Positions 37,105 to 48,600 of a stretch of DNA of 64,000 nt are shown one piece after another. The first letter of the stretch is position 1, and every line of letters starts with the position of its first letter. The notes below the pieces were generated by a model. It did no database searches and had not been told where the DNA came from. It worked only from the letters and a program-made list of their open reading frames with translations. The position numbers and the translations under genes were made by a program. The DNA is from Nymphaea colorata (taxonomy: Eukaryota > Streptophyta > Magnoliopsida > Nymphaeales > Nymphaeaceae), in assembly GCF_008831285.2 (NCBI RefSeq), contig NC_045151.1:11088571-11152570 (forward strand). Reading direction: 5' to 3'.

Positions 37105-37472
37105 TTGGTAAAAACCAAACAGTTAGGTCGGGGATAAAAAACAGATCCGTTGATTTTTCGTTCAAAAACTATTTTAAATACCATATAAACATGTTGATAT
37201 ACTTATAAAGACTATTTGGATATAAAACATGCATTTTTTCAAGTTGTTTTAGTGAAAAATGTTGATTTTTTTATTACCATGCCATGGGGGCTGTTCATTT
37301 TTTTTCTTATTATAAAAACACCATTAAAGACTAACAAATTATCAACTTAATATGTGTTTTGCATCAACACATTCCTAAGATCATATCAATAACATTAAAT
37401 TACAAAAAAAAACCCTTTAAAAATCCAAAGGTATGTTTTTTATCCCTGACCTAAGTGTCTGTTTTTTACCAT
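37105..37472. mobile_element. MITE with ~40-bp terminal inverted repeats
   Basis: The left end reads TTGGTAAAAACCAAACAGTT then AGGTCGGGGATAAAAAACA. The right end, reversed, reads ATGGTAAAAAACAGACACTT then AGGTCAGGGATAAAAAACA. That is about 33 of 39 positions identical. The 368-bp interior is AT-rich and noncoding. I could not settle a target duplication because the left flank is an AT microsatellite. Long TIRs of this kind suggest a Mutator-like origin. Confidence 0.7.
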
Positions 37473-37655
37473 GATCATATCAATGAGTGAACGATGACTC
37501 TAGTTATCTAGATTAACTCAGCCATGAAATCAAGACCGTCTATGTAAAGCATGATTGAGAGAAAAACAAGAAACAAAATGTGTAAACTAATATTGGATGA
37601 CGAAAATATCCATCATCTTTTCCCTTTTATTTTTCTCTTAATCATCTACCATTCA

Positions 37656-37690
<35 letters not shown>

Positions 37691-38617
37691 AAATTGAAAT
37701 AAGCCGAATATCCCTGTGAATGGGTGGTTAATTTTTATTTGTGTCACTAAAAGCAGCAAAAAAAAATGTATATTCAACAAAAAAGAACAATGACCAAGCA
37801 CTAATTGTGACGAATACACCTTTTTATGATGCTTTTTAGTGACACAAAATAAAAAACAATACCGGTTAATCATCTTGAAGAAATCAACGGTCAAGATGAT
37901 TTATTATGGGTGTAGCACCTAGGAGTCTGGTACCCACCAACTTCTCATATATATTAACTTTCATATTAGGAATAACGTTTTTTAATAAACTAATTATAAT
38001 TCGTACAAGCTGAAGGATTTTGGAGCTGGGAAAGTCCAAAGAGAGCTTCACAAGATGCCTCGCAAATGAATTAACATGAGTCGGCTCTTGGGGTCAACTT
38101 GTGGAGGGATGTTTGGAGAATTATTAGTGAGTGGTATAAATCTGATGAATGTTGGTGATATATATATATATATATATATATATAGATATATATATATATA
38201 TATATAACATGTTGGCGCTCCGTAATTAAAACTCAACCAAACCTTCCTGTGTCACACGACTATCGACAACAACATCGCAACTTCAACATCATTGTGAGGA
38301 AAAAAAATTAAAAAATCGATCTTATTTGCTTTTACAATCCAACTATATGATGATCCTTTAACTTGGTACTGCACATAAGTCGCACGGGTGTTGGATTAAT
38401 TATTTTTTGTAAACTATGTTGTAACCTTTCTCTTCTTATCCTTTATCTCGAAGTTCATTTTACTTTGACAAGGAAATAACCATATAGTTAAGCAGGTTAA
38501 ACCAGTAAGGTTGGACCTCGCACCATGATCGACTTTTCTCATAAATTTATGTGTAGACGAAGTAAAAGTTGACAACCAGGTGGAATGCGTACAAGGTGAC
38601 ATATATGAGATAACTTT
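37473..38617. other. Intergenic with AT microsatellites
   Basis: (AT)n tracts at 37656-37679 and 38158-38205. No gene is supported. Confidence 0.5.
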
Positions 38618-38835
38618 TTCGAAAGAACGAAATATATTTAATGCTTTGATTTTTGAACTTTTTCATCTGTGTTTGAACTGAGAAATCATTCTGCCTCAGC
38701 ATGCATTATATCGGGTTAAAAATGTGTTCGAAAGAACGAAATATATTTAATGCTTTGATTTTTGAACTTTTTCATCTGTGTTTGAACTGAGAAATCATTC
38801 TGCCTCAGCATGCATTATATCGGGTTAAAAATGTG
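38618..38835. repeat. Perfect tandem duplication, 109-bp unit
   Basis: 38618-38726 and 38727-38835 appear identical, each starting TTCGAAAGAACGAAATATAT and ending GGGTTAAAAATGTG. Zero divergence points to a very recent duplication or an assembly artefact. Confidence 0.9.
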
Positions 38836-38840
38836 CAAAT

Positions 38841-38981
38841 TAATATTAGATGACGATAGTAGATGACAAAAATATCTATATCTTTTTATCTTTAGTTCTT
38901 AACTGTCCACTAATATTAGATAACGATAGTAGATGACAAAAATATCTATCATCTTTTTATCTTTAGTTCTTAACTGTCCAT
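38841..38981. repeat. Tandem duplication, 70-bp unit
   Basis: TAATATTAGATGACGATAGT starts copy 1 at 38841; copy 2 starts at 38911 with one substitution there and a 2-base insertion in ATCTATCATC. It lies 5 bp after the 109-bp duplication, so this short stretch has duplicated twice. Confidence 0.85.
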
Positions 38982-39696
38982 CCTAATAGATGGGATGCTC
39001 TTGATTACTGAGTGACTTTCAAATAACATAATCAGCATTCAAGACTCAACACCTTTGGATGCGATGCATTGGATGATATCATCAAGCCTTAGCGCACCTT
39101 CTGATGCATTGTATTAGATAATGTCTTTAATCACACTTGTTCGATACAATGCATCGGAAGACCGTGATTACATGGAAGGTCAAATATATATATATATATA
39201 TATATGTAAGACCAATTGACTTGGTCAGTCCTTAGATTTGTGGTGGGAATAGGGAGAAAACAAATGGTGGGCTATTAGTCGCCATTGAATGTTTCATATA
39301 TATACTTGATGTGGTGGCGTTACCTTTTCCACAAAGGAGAGACATTCCAATAGTGGGCGCCTACATTGGCATTGGGGTTGAAGAAAAACCACAACGAAAT
39401 AAGTGATTGGGGCCATATACATAGACATAAACATTGTTTGTGGCTTGGGACCCTTGAAAATACACACAAGTCAAAGATGCTGAAACAATATCGAATTAGA
39501 GAGAGAACGAGAGAGAGAGACAGAGAGATTGTGGGGAGTTCGGTAAGTTGTGCAACTGAAGCAAGAAGCGATGAAGACTTAGGAAGCATTCTTTGGGGGT
39601 TTGGTATGTAGACAATAACTTATGGTAACTTTTTTTTAAGGAAATATAGATATAATATGAAATGACTCGTGTGGGTTGAGGGGACGCTTTCTCCCC

Positions 39697-39705
39697 ATAT
39701 AAATA
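39697..39705 (+). promoter_or_regulatory. TATA box of the MYB gene
   Basis: ATATAAATAG lies about 110 bp before the start codon and is followed by a GA/CAGA-rich leader (39740-39790). That spacing fits a transcription start near 39730 and a 5' leader of about 80 bp. Confidence 0.6.
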
Positions 39706-39808
39706 GTGCAAGATGGGGTTGGTAGCGGCCATAGTAGCATTGAGAGAGAGAGAGAGAGACAGACAGACAGAGAGAGGAGACAGAGAGGAGCAGTGGAGGT
39801 CTGCAGAC

Positions 39809-39947
39809 ATGGGGCGTGGACGTGCACCTTGCTGTGAGAAGGTAGGGCTGAAGAAGGGGCCATGGACTCCTCTTGAGGACATGAAGCTGGTCGCCTACAT
39901 CCAGAAGCATGGCCACGGCAACTGGCGCGCCCTCCCCAAACAAGCAG
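39809..39947 (+). CDS. MYB exon 1
   Basis: 139 nt from ATG (context GCAGACATGG) to AAACAAGCAG, followed by donor GTTCCATC. It encodes the N-terminus and most of R2, and ends after the first base of a Gly codon. A (CT)n run (39956-39982) starts eight bases into the intron. Intron 1 is 1,300 bp. Confidence 0.93.
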
Positions 39948-42765
39948 GTTCCATCTCTCTCTCTCTCTCTCTCTCTCGCTCTCTTAATTTTCGGATCTGA
40001 TTTATTGTATGCCTTACTTTCATTGCTCTTGATGTGTTTCATTCAAACGAATTCGTTGTTCACTCTCTCTCTCTCAAAAAACATTTGACAGTGTGCAGAG
40101 TTTTCTGGAGACGATCAGAAAGCGGTATACCGCTACTTGTGGGAAGTGTCCTAACGATAGTTGTCGGCCACTGGTTTACATCGAACTCCTCCTTACTTTT
40201 ACGAGGGGTATAGTTGTAACTGGTCGTGTTTTTTGGGCTCGCAGACCACAGATCATCAATTCAATTCCCCTGAGCCCAATTTTGATGGCCTGTCCTTCTA
40301 ATGTAAGGTGTGACATCAAACTGAAGGTTCGCCATCCCCTTGTCTAAGGAGGAGAAAAAGGTTGGGGGTTTCGGCCCTCGGACATGACTTGAAACCACTA
40401 GTTCATGTCGACAGACAAAACCAGTGACAATGGGTCTACTGGCTCACGAAACTTGAAGTGAGTAGATGGTTGTCATCGGAGATTATTTAAGAAGCTAAGT
40501 CTTAGTACTCGATTCATGAATATAAATAAATATTTGTGGCCTTAGTTATTTATTCCAAGCTTGTAGCAGACTAGAGGCTTTCATTAACTTTGCAAATGGA
40601 TCGTACTTTCAAAGAAAATGGCTTTTCTTTATAATAATCCAAGAGGGTTTAACAAATATAGTCTAATGGTGGTTGCACTTTAAAAAAAAATATCATACAA
40701 GAGCCCGTCTACATGGACAGCTAGGATACATAAGGTAAGGAACTTCATCTGCAAATTTTAATCAAACGCTAAAACTCTAGCAATTTTAAGAGGTTGGCAC
40801 GTAACTTAGACAAAGTCCCAAAAGAAAAAAAGTATTAAGCCGAATGGCCCCATCCAGCTTTATTGAATTTATATCAGATTAATTGTCACGTCAAAGTCAT
40901 GCACGAATTACGTCAACCAACCATAATCGTGGTTCAATAATCTTGTAAATTACTTGTGGGGAGAGAATAGGGATGGATATGGACATAGGAATCCTATGTA
41001 TGCACGCGGTCGATGACCCACGGTGCTCGGACCCTCTTACAGGCTGGCGGAGTATAACAAAGTTCGCTTTAGCCTTAATGAGCTACAGAGTACGTACTCG
41101 TCCCGAGAATTGGGCCCCAAGCTTTGGGAAACGAGTAAAAGGGGGGCACCTTTGTGGGGACGTGCAATAGTATTTTCTTACCGTAGAACCAAACTAGCGA
41201 TTTGATGTTTACTTGGGGCTCTATATGTGGCAAACGTTTAATTGCAGGGTTGCTGCGTTGCGGAAAGAGCTGTCGACTGAGATGGATCAACTATCTGAGG
41301 CCAGACATCAAGCGTGGAAACTTCAGCCCTGAGGAAGAAGACGCCATCATCAAGTTACATGAACTGCTCGGCAATAAGTGAGACATCTTTCATATCTCTT
41401 TCTAAAATCTTTATCTCTTTCAAAAATATGTATATATATGAAGTAATTGAAATTGGCGTGACGTTGTTTGTTAGTTGATTGCTAAAAAATTAAAAACTGT
41501 CATCAAAAGTCTTTGACCACATAGGTTTTAGAGAGTTTACAGTGTAGGGACTATTTGTTGTGTTTCTAGCGACAACTTTTGTAGTGTTTTAAGGGATGAG
41601 TTACATATATATATAAACAAAACGAATGTACATCATTTTCAGACTAGCTTTCCGGATTCTTTTCTCTTTGCTTTTAAAATGGGTCAATTTTAAAGTGAGA
41701 AAAGACAGTGGGAGTAGGTGAAAGGGTGAGGAAAAAAAAGGGCAGGAACGTAGCCAAGGATGGTCGGCAGGGGCCATGGTGGTAATTCCCACTATTCCTC
41801 CCCCTTAAGTTTTTGAAAAAAATGAAATTTTACCATTAAAACTTTCAACACTTTTTGTTTGGAAAAAAAAAAATGTTGGTTCCGCCAGTGAGTGAGGGCG
41901 AGGTCTTGCAGGATATTTTCTAGCGTTTTTTAAAAAAAAATTCTTATATATATGTCGCTATCTCATCATCAGAAAGCTGATTGCTTTCCTCTTGATTCAA
42001 AAACACAAAGATGCGCTTTCTCTCTGTTTCTGTTCGCACATGCTTGTTTTTCATCTATATCTAACAAATTAATCTAAGTAGATGATAGTGGCCATATGTT
42101 TCAGGTGGTCAGCCATTGCATCTCGCCTGCCAGGAAGAACAGATAACGAGATCAAGAATGTGTGGAACACCCACTTGAAGAAACGCTTGAAATCAAAAGG
42201 ATCAAGTCCATCTTCATCACCGAGCAGTACTGATCACATGGACTCACCTAGTTCATCCATGGAATCAATTTCATGCCTCAACATTGAAGAACCAAAACAT
42301 GTGGAATTACAGTGCCAGACTTCCATCTCCAATGATCCACACATGCTCCAGCACAAATCATACAACTCCTCTGATCAAATTCAATTAGAAGAAATATTTG
42401 AACTTCCGGATGATCCGCAGCTATCGTTCTTCGACCTTCTTGACGGCTCCCCCGGCTTTGCGGCCAGTTCTAGTGCTTACCAAGATAGTTCAACAGTTGA
42501 TCATAACACATCAATGGATGAGGAGGCGGTGAATGTGAATGATGAAAACAAGATGTGGATAAGTTATCTAGAGAATGAGCTTGGACTATGGTCAGATGAT
42601 CAACACCAACAAAGTTCCATAGACCATAAGCCCAAGAATATTGAGTCGTTGGTTGACACAGTACTCCAGACAGGCTCCTATGGTCAATCTTCATATGAAT
42701 CAAATGATCCCATCTTCATGTACTTTGAAAATTGGCCTTCATCTCCACCTATATTTGATTTGTAA
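39809..42765 (+). CDS. R2R3-MYB transcription factor (three exons)
   Basis: Joining 39809-39947, 41248-41377 and 42105-42765 gives 930 nt, or 309 residues. The protein starts [20 protein letters not shown]. The R2 repeat (about residues 14-65) and R3 repeat (about 66-116) have the regular tryptophans, the [18 protein letters not shown] junction and the [11 protein letters not shown] recognition helix that binds DNA. Both introns sit at the positions usual for this family, and exon 2 has the standard 130 nt. The R3 helix lacks the leucines of the bHLH-interaction motif (DAIIK...WSAIA), so partnership with bHLH proteins is unlikely. The Ser-rich, acidic C-terminus should act in the nucleus as an activation region. 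The N-terminus resembles the MYB58/63 (lignin) group, and R3 also resembles MYB13/14/15; I cannot choose between them. The reading frame is intact. Confidence 0.95.
40205..40380 (+). mobile_element. SINE-like insertion in MYB intron 1
   Basis: TATAGTTGTAACTGGTCGTG (box A-like, 40209-40228) is followed by GATCATCAATTCAATTCCC (box B-like, 40251-40269). That box B matches the SINE at 1150 at about 16 of 19 bases. The insertion is in the same direction as the gene. Borders and target duplication were not resolved. Confidence 0.45.
41248..41377 (+). CDS. MYB exon 2
   Basis: Acceptor TTAATTGCAG, then GGTTGCTGCG, ending GGCAATAA before donor GTGAGACA. At 130 nt it has the hallmark length of the second exon in R2R3-MYB genes. 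It encodes the end of R2, the inter-repeat junction and the first two helices of R3. Intron 2 is 727 bp. Confidence 0.95.
41742..41891. mobile_element. Possible hAT-type MITE in MYB intron 2
   Basis: The left end CAGGAACGTAGCCAAGGATGG and the right end GGTTCCGCCAGTG (reversed CACTGGCGGAACC) look like decayed termini of the CAGGGGTGGAGCC family, with the same T/A-rich centre. Candidate flanks AAAAAGGG and AGTGAGGG agree at 5 of 8. Tentative. Confidence 0.35.
42105..42765 (+). CDS. MYB exon 3
   Basis: Acceptor ATGTTTCAG, then GTGGTCAGCC, through the TAA at 42763-42765. It encodes the R3 recognition helix, a basic KKRLKSKG tail, a poly-Ser stretch ([12 protein letters not shown]) and an acidic C-terminal region. 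The latter contains [13 protein letters not shown] and ends in [14 protein letters not shown] 227-codon open frame starting at an in-intron ATG (42082) overlaps it but is not the natural start. Confidence 0.95.
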
Positions 42766-42940
42766 AATTTAGCACACCCTAATCAAAAGTATATCACATT
42801 TCTTGGTCAGAAAATCAAGGGCTTGTTTGGTAAAGGATTCAGTCTGTAACTGTTCTTCTATGAAACCATGCCAAAGATTGGGCAGATTCATGGAATACTT
42901 TAACAGATTGTTCTCATTGCCAAACCATCCCTAAATGATA

Positions 42941-42950
42941 AATAATAAAA
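42941..42950 (+). terminator. Candidate polyadenylation signal of the MYB gene
   Basis: AATAATAAAA lies about 175 bp after the stop codon, a plausible 3' UTR length. Plant signals are loose, so this is indicative only. Confidence 0.35.
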
Positions 42951-43700
42951 GAAAGACATTTCGAAAGCAAGCAAAACCTTGTTTTGAACCAGGGCTTATG
43001 ATAGTTGAATAGTTTTGAGGGCAAAATTAGCGAGATGATATTTTGCTTCTAGTGCCTGCACATGGTTTTCTTGAAGTTTGGCCAAGAAGTGATATATTTT
43101 AGTAGGGTCGCTTGTATAGGCTTTTATCCTAATCAGTAGCTATCAGAAAGAAGGAAAGACAGACTTGTACACCTATGTGGCTGGGCAATTGTCAACGTGG
43201 AGTAATTGCCAGTCTGTTCCTAGTCATTGACATAAAAACACACTAAGTGTGCATTTCAAAGTGTAAGGCTTTTAACTTGTCCAAAGAAGGTGGGGCTCAT
43301 TTGATAGAGAATGTGAAGATCCACACCAATCGATGTATATGAACTCATGGGAATGAAATTAATCTTGGTATATAACTTGTTGAATTTTATTTTGTGTTGT
43401 AAATGAAGCATGCGTATAGTATAGGCAGACTTTCTTGTTAAATAAACCATGGGATGAACCTTGTTCCAATTTATGAATGGCTTGAATCATGGTTATGGTG
43501 CGGGAGATGGGATTTTCTGATGTTTTAGTAAATTAAGGTTTTAGTTTAAGACTGCGACTTTGAAGATGTGGGTATGTATACCCTCACTCAAATAAATAGA
43601 GAAATTGATCTAATATGTACTTAAAGTAACCAAAAGCATACTAAAGGGGTCCAAACAATCAAACTATTCTTGGAAAAGGCTGAATATGTGTTTCCTCTAT
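42951..43700. other. MYB downstream region, no gene recognised
   Basis: No coding or repeat signal beyond the MYB 3' region. Confidence 0.4.
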
Positions 43701-46700
43701 CCCTTCATCATGTGCGTGGATCTCCCCACCTGCACTTTATCTTGTCCTAAAACATGCCTTGCATGTAGGTCCACATTGGAGGTCTCTATCATTCTCTTGT
43801 CGGGGACGAGTCCCTAGATGCATCTATCGACTCTGAATTTATCTGTTCCTTTAGGTTCACTCTACATCATTTTTTCCTGCCAAGGAAGAATTCAGCTTTG
43901 ATGAATTTGAGACATTATGATATGCCGAAGGTCAAGATATTGAAGTGGGAAGATATGTTTCAATCACTAGTAAGTCAATTAAGTATGCATTGTCACTAAA
44001 ATTTTGGAGGACCTTCAATGGACCATATTTACGTGGGTTTAACTAATGATATGTATCGACTGAGAAATGCTTTAAACACATAGTCATGACTAGGTCCCCA
44101 ACCTCAAAACTCATGTGACGGCACGACTAGTCAACATGTTCTTTATAGACATCATAGTTCCCTTCTAACTTTTGTTTCACTTGAGTACAAATTTTCTGCA
44201 TATACTCAACAACAAAACTAATAGCAAGTAAGCCTTACTCACATGTGCTAGAGGGGCAAAATCAACTACGTGCATAGAAGTCCTACCATGAACAATATGA
44301 ACAATTTGAAAAGGAATGATACTTGTAGACCTATGATAGAATTGTTATATGAAAATTTAGCATGTGGCAGCATAAGTTCCCACGTTTTAACATGAACCTT
44401 GAGAATGCAATAAAATTGATTCCCTACACTATGGTTAACCACCTCAATTTGTCTATTCATCTTGGAATAGTTGGCATTACTTAATTACAATATTATTTTC
44501 AACAAATCCCATAAAGAATGCAAAAAATGTCGTAAGAAGCAGGTGTTCCTGTCAGAAGTGCTAGACTATGGAAGTACATGGAAAGACACAACAATTGTAA
44601 TATAGTAGAACACAAATAAGGAGGCATCAGTTGTATGCTTGCATGAAATGAAAGGGATATCTTTGAGAACCAGTCAACTATCACAAATTGAAATTTCTAA
44701 CAGTCTTGAGTAAGCCTACTATAGAATCCATGAACACATGTTCCCTAGGGGTGATCTAGAATTGGCAAGGGTGTATGCAATGTGACATTTTGCTTTTTTC
44801 CCCTAGACGTCTGTCACACACAATAAGTTGCATCACGATATAATTTTGGCCAAAAATAGCATTCAAATGATAAATCAAATGTTCTATTGCAACCAAATTA
44901 AATAACTAAAAAGACCATTGCCATATGACTTAGAAATGACGAAAAGCCTAAGGAATTAGAGATACACAACCTCTTTCCATAAAAGAGATAACTATCATGG
45001 ATAAAAATTGAAGGTCACTTCAAGATAACTTAGAAAAATAAGTTTCCCACATACTTTTGAAATCATGATCAGTGGGGTGTAAATCTTTGCAAACCTTGAA
45101 TCCCCCTTACGGCTAAGAGCATTGGAAAAGAATACCCTTGAAAAGATGCTATCCACACAGCATGAGAACACTGACCTTCTTTAGATTGTTTAAAATTTTA
45201 TAATGCCTAATGATTTATTTAAGGAACAAACTTTGTAAATTAAGTAGTGCCTCCAATAGTGAAGAGTGAAGACTCTAAAGTACAACATAAAATCCAACAT
45301 CATACATGAAGAAATTATGCTTTGTTGTCATCAACTTCTCCTTAAAGAAAGCAATAGGCTAATGGTTTTGGCTCAAAACCCACCCTATGCCTACATTTGA
45401 GACATCACATTCAATTTTAAAAATTTGAAAAAAATCTGGACGTGCCAAAATAAGGCATGTGTCATCTTCATTTTGATGGCAGTGGATGCCCTATCCACAT
45501 CGAAAGTCCAAATAAATTTAGTACCTTAGAGACACATAGCAATGGGTGACATAATGGTAATAAAATTCCTAATAAAGCAATGAAAGGATGTACCGAACCC
45601 ATGAAAACTTCATGCTTTCCTAATAAATTTTGGAGTTGGCTAATTTATGATTGCTTAGAACTTTGAAGGGTCAGCCTTCACACCATCTATAGAAACTACA
45701 AAACCCAAGAAAACGAAACTTAGTTACATGAAAGTACACTTCTTTGCTTCAACAAAAAGCTTTTCTTTTTTAAAAACAGTCAAACCTATTTCAAGTATGC
45801 CAAATATTCTGATTCTTTGAGACTGTAAACAAGAACATCATCAAAATATATCACCACAAATTTACCTAGCGGCTACCTCAAAACCTTTGTCATGACATGG
45901 AAAGGTGTTAGGTGAATTTGATAAACCAAAGGGCATCACTACCTACTCATAAAGGCCATATGTGCTTTTATAAGTTGTTTTCTATTCATTCCTTTCTCGA
46001 ATACAAATTTGATGGTAGTCACTCTTAAGATCAATCTTGGAAAAGACATGCAAACCGAGTAACCAATCTAACTTGTTGTCTAACTTAATGATGAGAAAAT
46101 TATACTTGGTAGTATCTTATTTATTGTCCTACTTTCGGCATATATGTGCTTTGACCCATCCTTCTTATGGGTGATAAACATAGGTATTATGTAAGGACTG
46201 ACACTTTTCTTAATGAAACTTTTGTTTACATGAAGTTATATTTTTACATTATCTATTGAGTTCAAAGGATAAGCTTGCAAATTATGGACACTAGACCATG
46301 AGACAAAATCTATAGTATGTTGAATAGTTAATAAGAAAAAAAGACCATTAGGGAGCTCGTTTGGTATGATGTCAACAAACTCCTGAAAAAATGGCTACAT
46401 ACTCTCAGGCATGTCAGTAGAGACAACAAAGGTATTCTCTATAATAGCTAAACAATAGCAATCATCCTTACAATAGTCTAATCTTTCTCAAATGGTTTGA
46501 TAATCCTATAACCTTATTTCATTTCCCTACATTGTGATACCCTAACGCCTAAAAAAGAAACAATCTAATAGTGGTCTCATGCACATAAAAGTGTAGGTAT
46601 TATTGCAGTCATCATGAATATCCTTCATGTCATACTACTAGGGTCCTCTTGACAATATGTGACACACCCCCATAGGAACTACATCATATCATATATTGTC

Positions 46701-47950
46701 CTTATAATGCAAACCTATCGAGAATATATATAAATACCTATTCACGATAGGACATTCATTCCTCTTGTTGAACCACAACATTTTCTAGAAGTGGGTGTGT
46801 TTTCTCTATGTTTAGGTTCAAAAGCTCAACCAAGGATGTTGTCACCATCTTTTCACATGCCCCACAATCTTATCACATCATAAATGTGCTTTTCACACTT
46901 GCAACATGTATGGAATATAGAATTATATAATTACTTACTATCATCTGAGCATACCTAATATATGTCAAATTACTAACAACATTCTTCTCAAATTTTACAA
47001 ATTCAACTCTCTCCGAACACTTACTAAAAACTAAGACTATCCATCATTATCATAGTGAGAATCATCCAAGGACTGTTCTTTGTCTACTAAGTAGGTAGGC
47101 TTAACTCTTATGGAACACTAGGAAGCTACATAACCAAACCCATGACAATGAAACCACTTGTTCTTAGAACTAGGGCCATATATCTTGGACCTAGTGTTGA
47201 ATGTTGAACCACTATCATTTTTGTTCTAATCCTTAGACTCTTCTACATGCTTTAAGTAGCTTGCTACCCTTGTTGGAGGTCCTTACATGTTGAAGTTTAC
47301 AGGCTTGGTTGAACATTTACTACGATGGTTCAACTTGTCTTCTATATTTAATACAAAGAAGGTAACATGAACTAATGATGTAACATGAACATAAGTAAAC
47401 TCATCAAAATAACAAACAGAAGTCAAGAAGTATACTTGGCAATTTGCTGCTCTAGCATCTCATAAACCTGACCCGAAGGAAGAGATGGTAGAACTCCTAA
47501 TTACACTCCTAATTATAGACCCTCTAAATGTATAGGTGGTAGGCTCTCTATGTATAATCTGCAAGATCAGACTTGGTATTCATCAGTCTCTTCATCTCCC
47601 CCTAGCTATGAAATTTTTCTTATCCTCAATGCTCTTGCATTTTATAACTCTAACCACCAAATAAGTACTAGCCCTCATAGAGGAATAGATGCAATCACCA
47701 TCTTTCTTGTTTTCTACCACCTTGTGTAGCTCAAAATATCCATTGATTACAACTAGTTGTAGCACAGTTATTCATCCAATGTGTTGGCAAACTCTGGTAA
47801 GACAAATTTGAGCTCATAGGTATTGCATCACTCTGGTGCCCTTTCATGTTTCATGGGTAGACCTAGGACATAGAATATGATGGGCTTGCAGCTAGGGATG
47901 GATCTTGTAGGACCTTAGGCAGGTATTAGCCATAGGTAGGCTCGGTGATA
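43700..47950 (-). pseudogene. Ty3/gypsy retrotransposon relic (gag-pol), minus strand
   Basis: On the minus strand from 47.9 kb the order is as follows. A gag-like region comes first, with a zinc-knuckle remnant near 47160-47100 (CHGFGYVAS.C, from CxxCgxxGHxxxxC). Next is reverse transcriptase near 45940-45780, with VMPFGLSNSP and FVVIYFDDVLVYS, the YxDD catalytic box intact. Last is the integrase tail at 44460-44266 (NRQIEVVNHSVGN, then WELMLPHAKFSYNNS). This gag, RT, IN order and the motif wording fit chromovirus-type gypsy elements. Frameshifts and stops occur throughout, so it is dead. A possible 5' LTR lies at about 47.9-48.1 kb. The 3' LTR was not recognised. Confidence 0.7.
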
Positions 47951-48600
47951 ACGGGCTAGCCTAGGTGGCGTCGGTGACCTACCAAACCTTATTAAAAACC
48001 AACGCTCCCAATGTCATGAGAGTTAAAGGTGTTAGGAGACGTAGATTTTATAGTTAACCCATGTTACAATCATAACTTTATAAATGAAGATGTCACTAAG
48101 GGCATTAATTATCATTTGAATACCACTCTTTTGGCATAATTATTGATAATAGCAATAGATTTTTACGTAGTTCTATGTGTCCGGTTGTCAAATTCCAATT
48201 ACAAAAGACTTATTTTGAAATAGACATATATATTTTGTCAACTGAGTAAAAGTGTCACGTGTTTTGAGAATGCACATGAGGCTTTTCAAAGATGACCATG
48301 ACTTGCCTAATTAATGAAAGGTGACATGCTTAAAAGGTAAGACTTTGAAAACTCATAGAAAGACAAAGCAAACTTTGAAAATTCTGCAATATAGTAAAGA
48401 AGCTTGAATGTTTATGGGTGCACTACAGTTGACTCTCTCAAGAAAGAGGAAGTCTCCTCCCTTAATCACCCCACACCCCCCCCCCCCCCACAACCCACCC
48501 CAAAAAATATTGTAGGTCATTGTTGGTGAATTCCATCAAGTTTTTTAAGATGGTCTACTCTAACACTTATGACTATCATATCATTCTCTAAGAGAACCAA
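47951..48600. other. Spacer between divergent gypsy relics, with C tract
   Basis: The left part (47.9-48.0 kb), reversed, reads GGTAGGTCACCGACGCCACC. It resembles sequence at about 51.24-51.33 kb and may be LTR-derived. A C-rich tract (about 48477-48489) lies in CACACCCCCC. No gene. Confidence 0.35.

Noticed and set aside
39496-40042. Minus-strand ORFs of 128 and 140 codons across MYB exon 1
   Set aside because: They are shadows of the GC-rich MYB exon and the flanking GA/CT repeats on the opposite strand.
41570-41590. TTTTGTAGTG as the possible right end of the CACTA element starting at 34211
   Set aside because: It would place the MYB promoter and two exons inside the element, and it lacks subterminal CGACGT repeats and an obvious 3-bp duplication.
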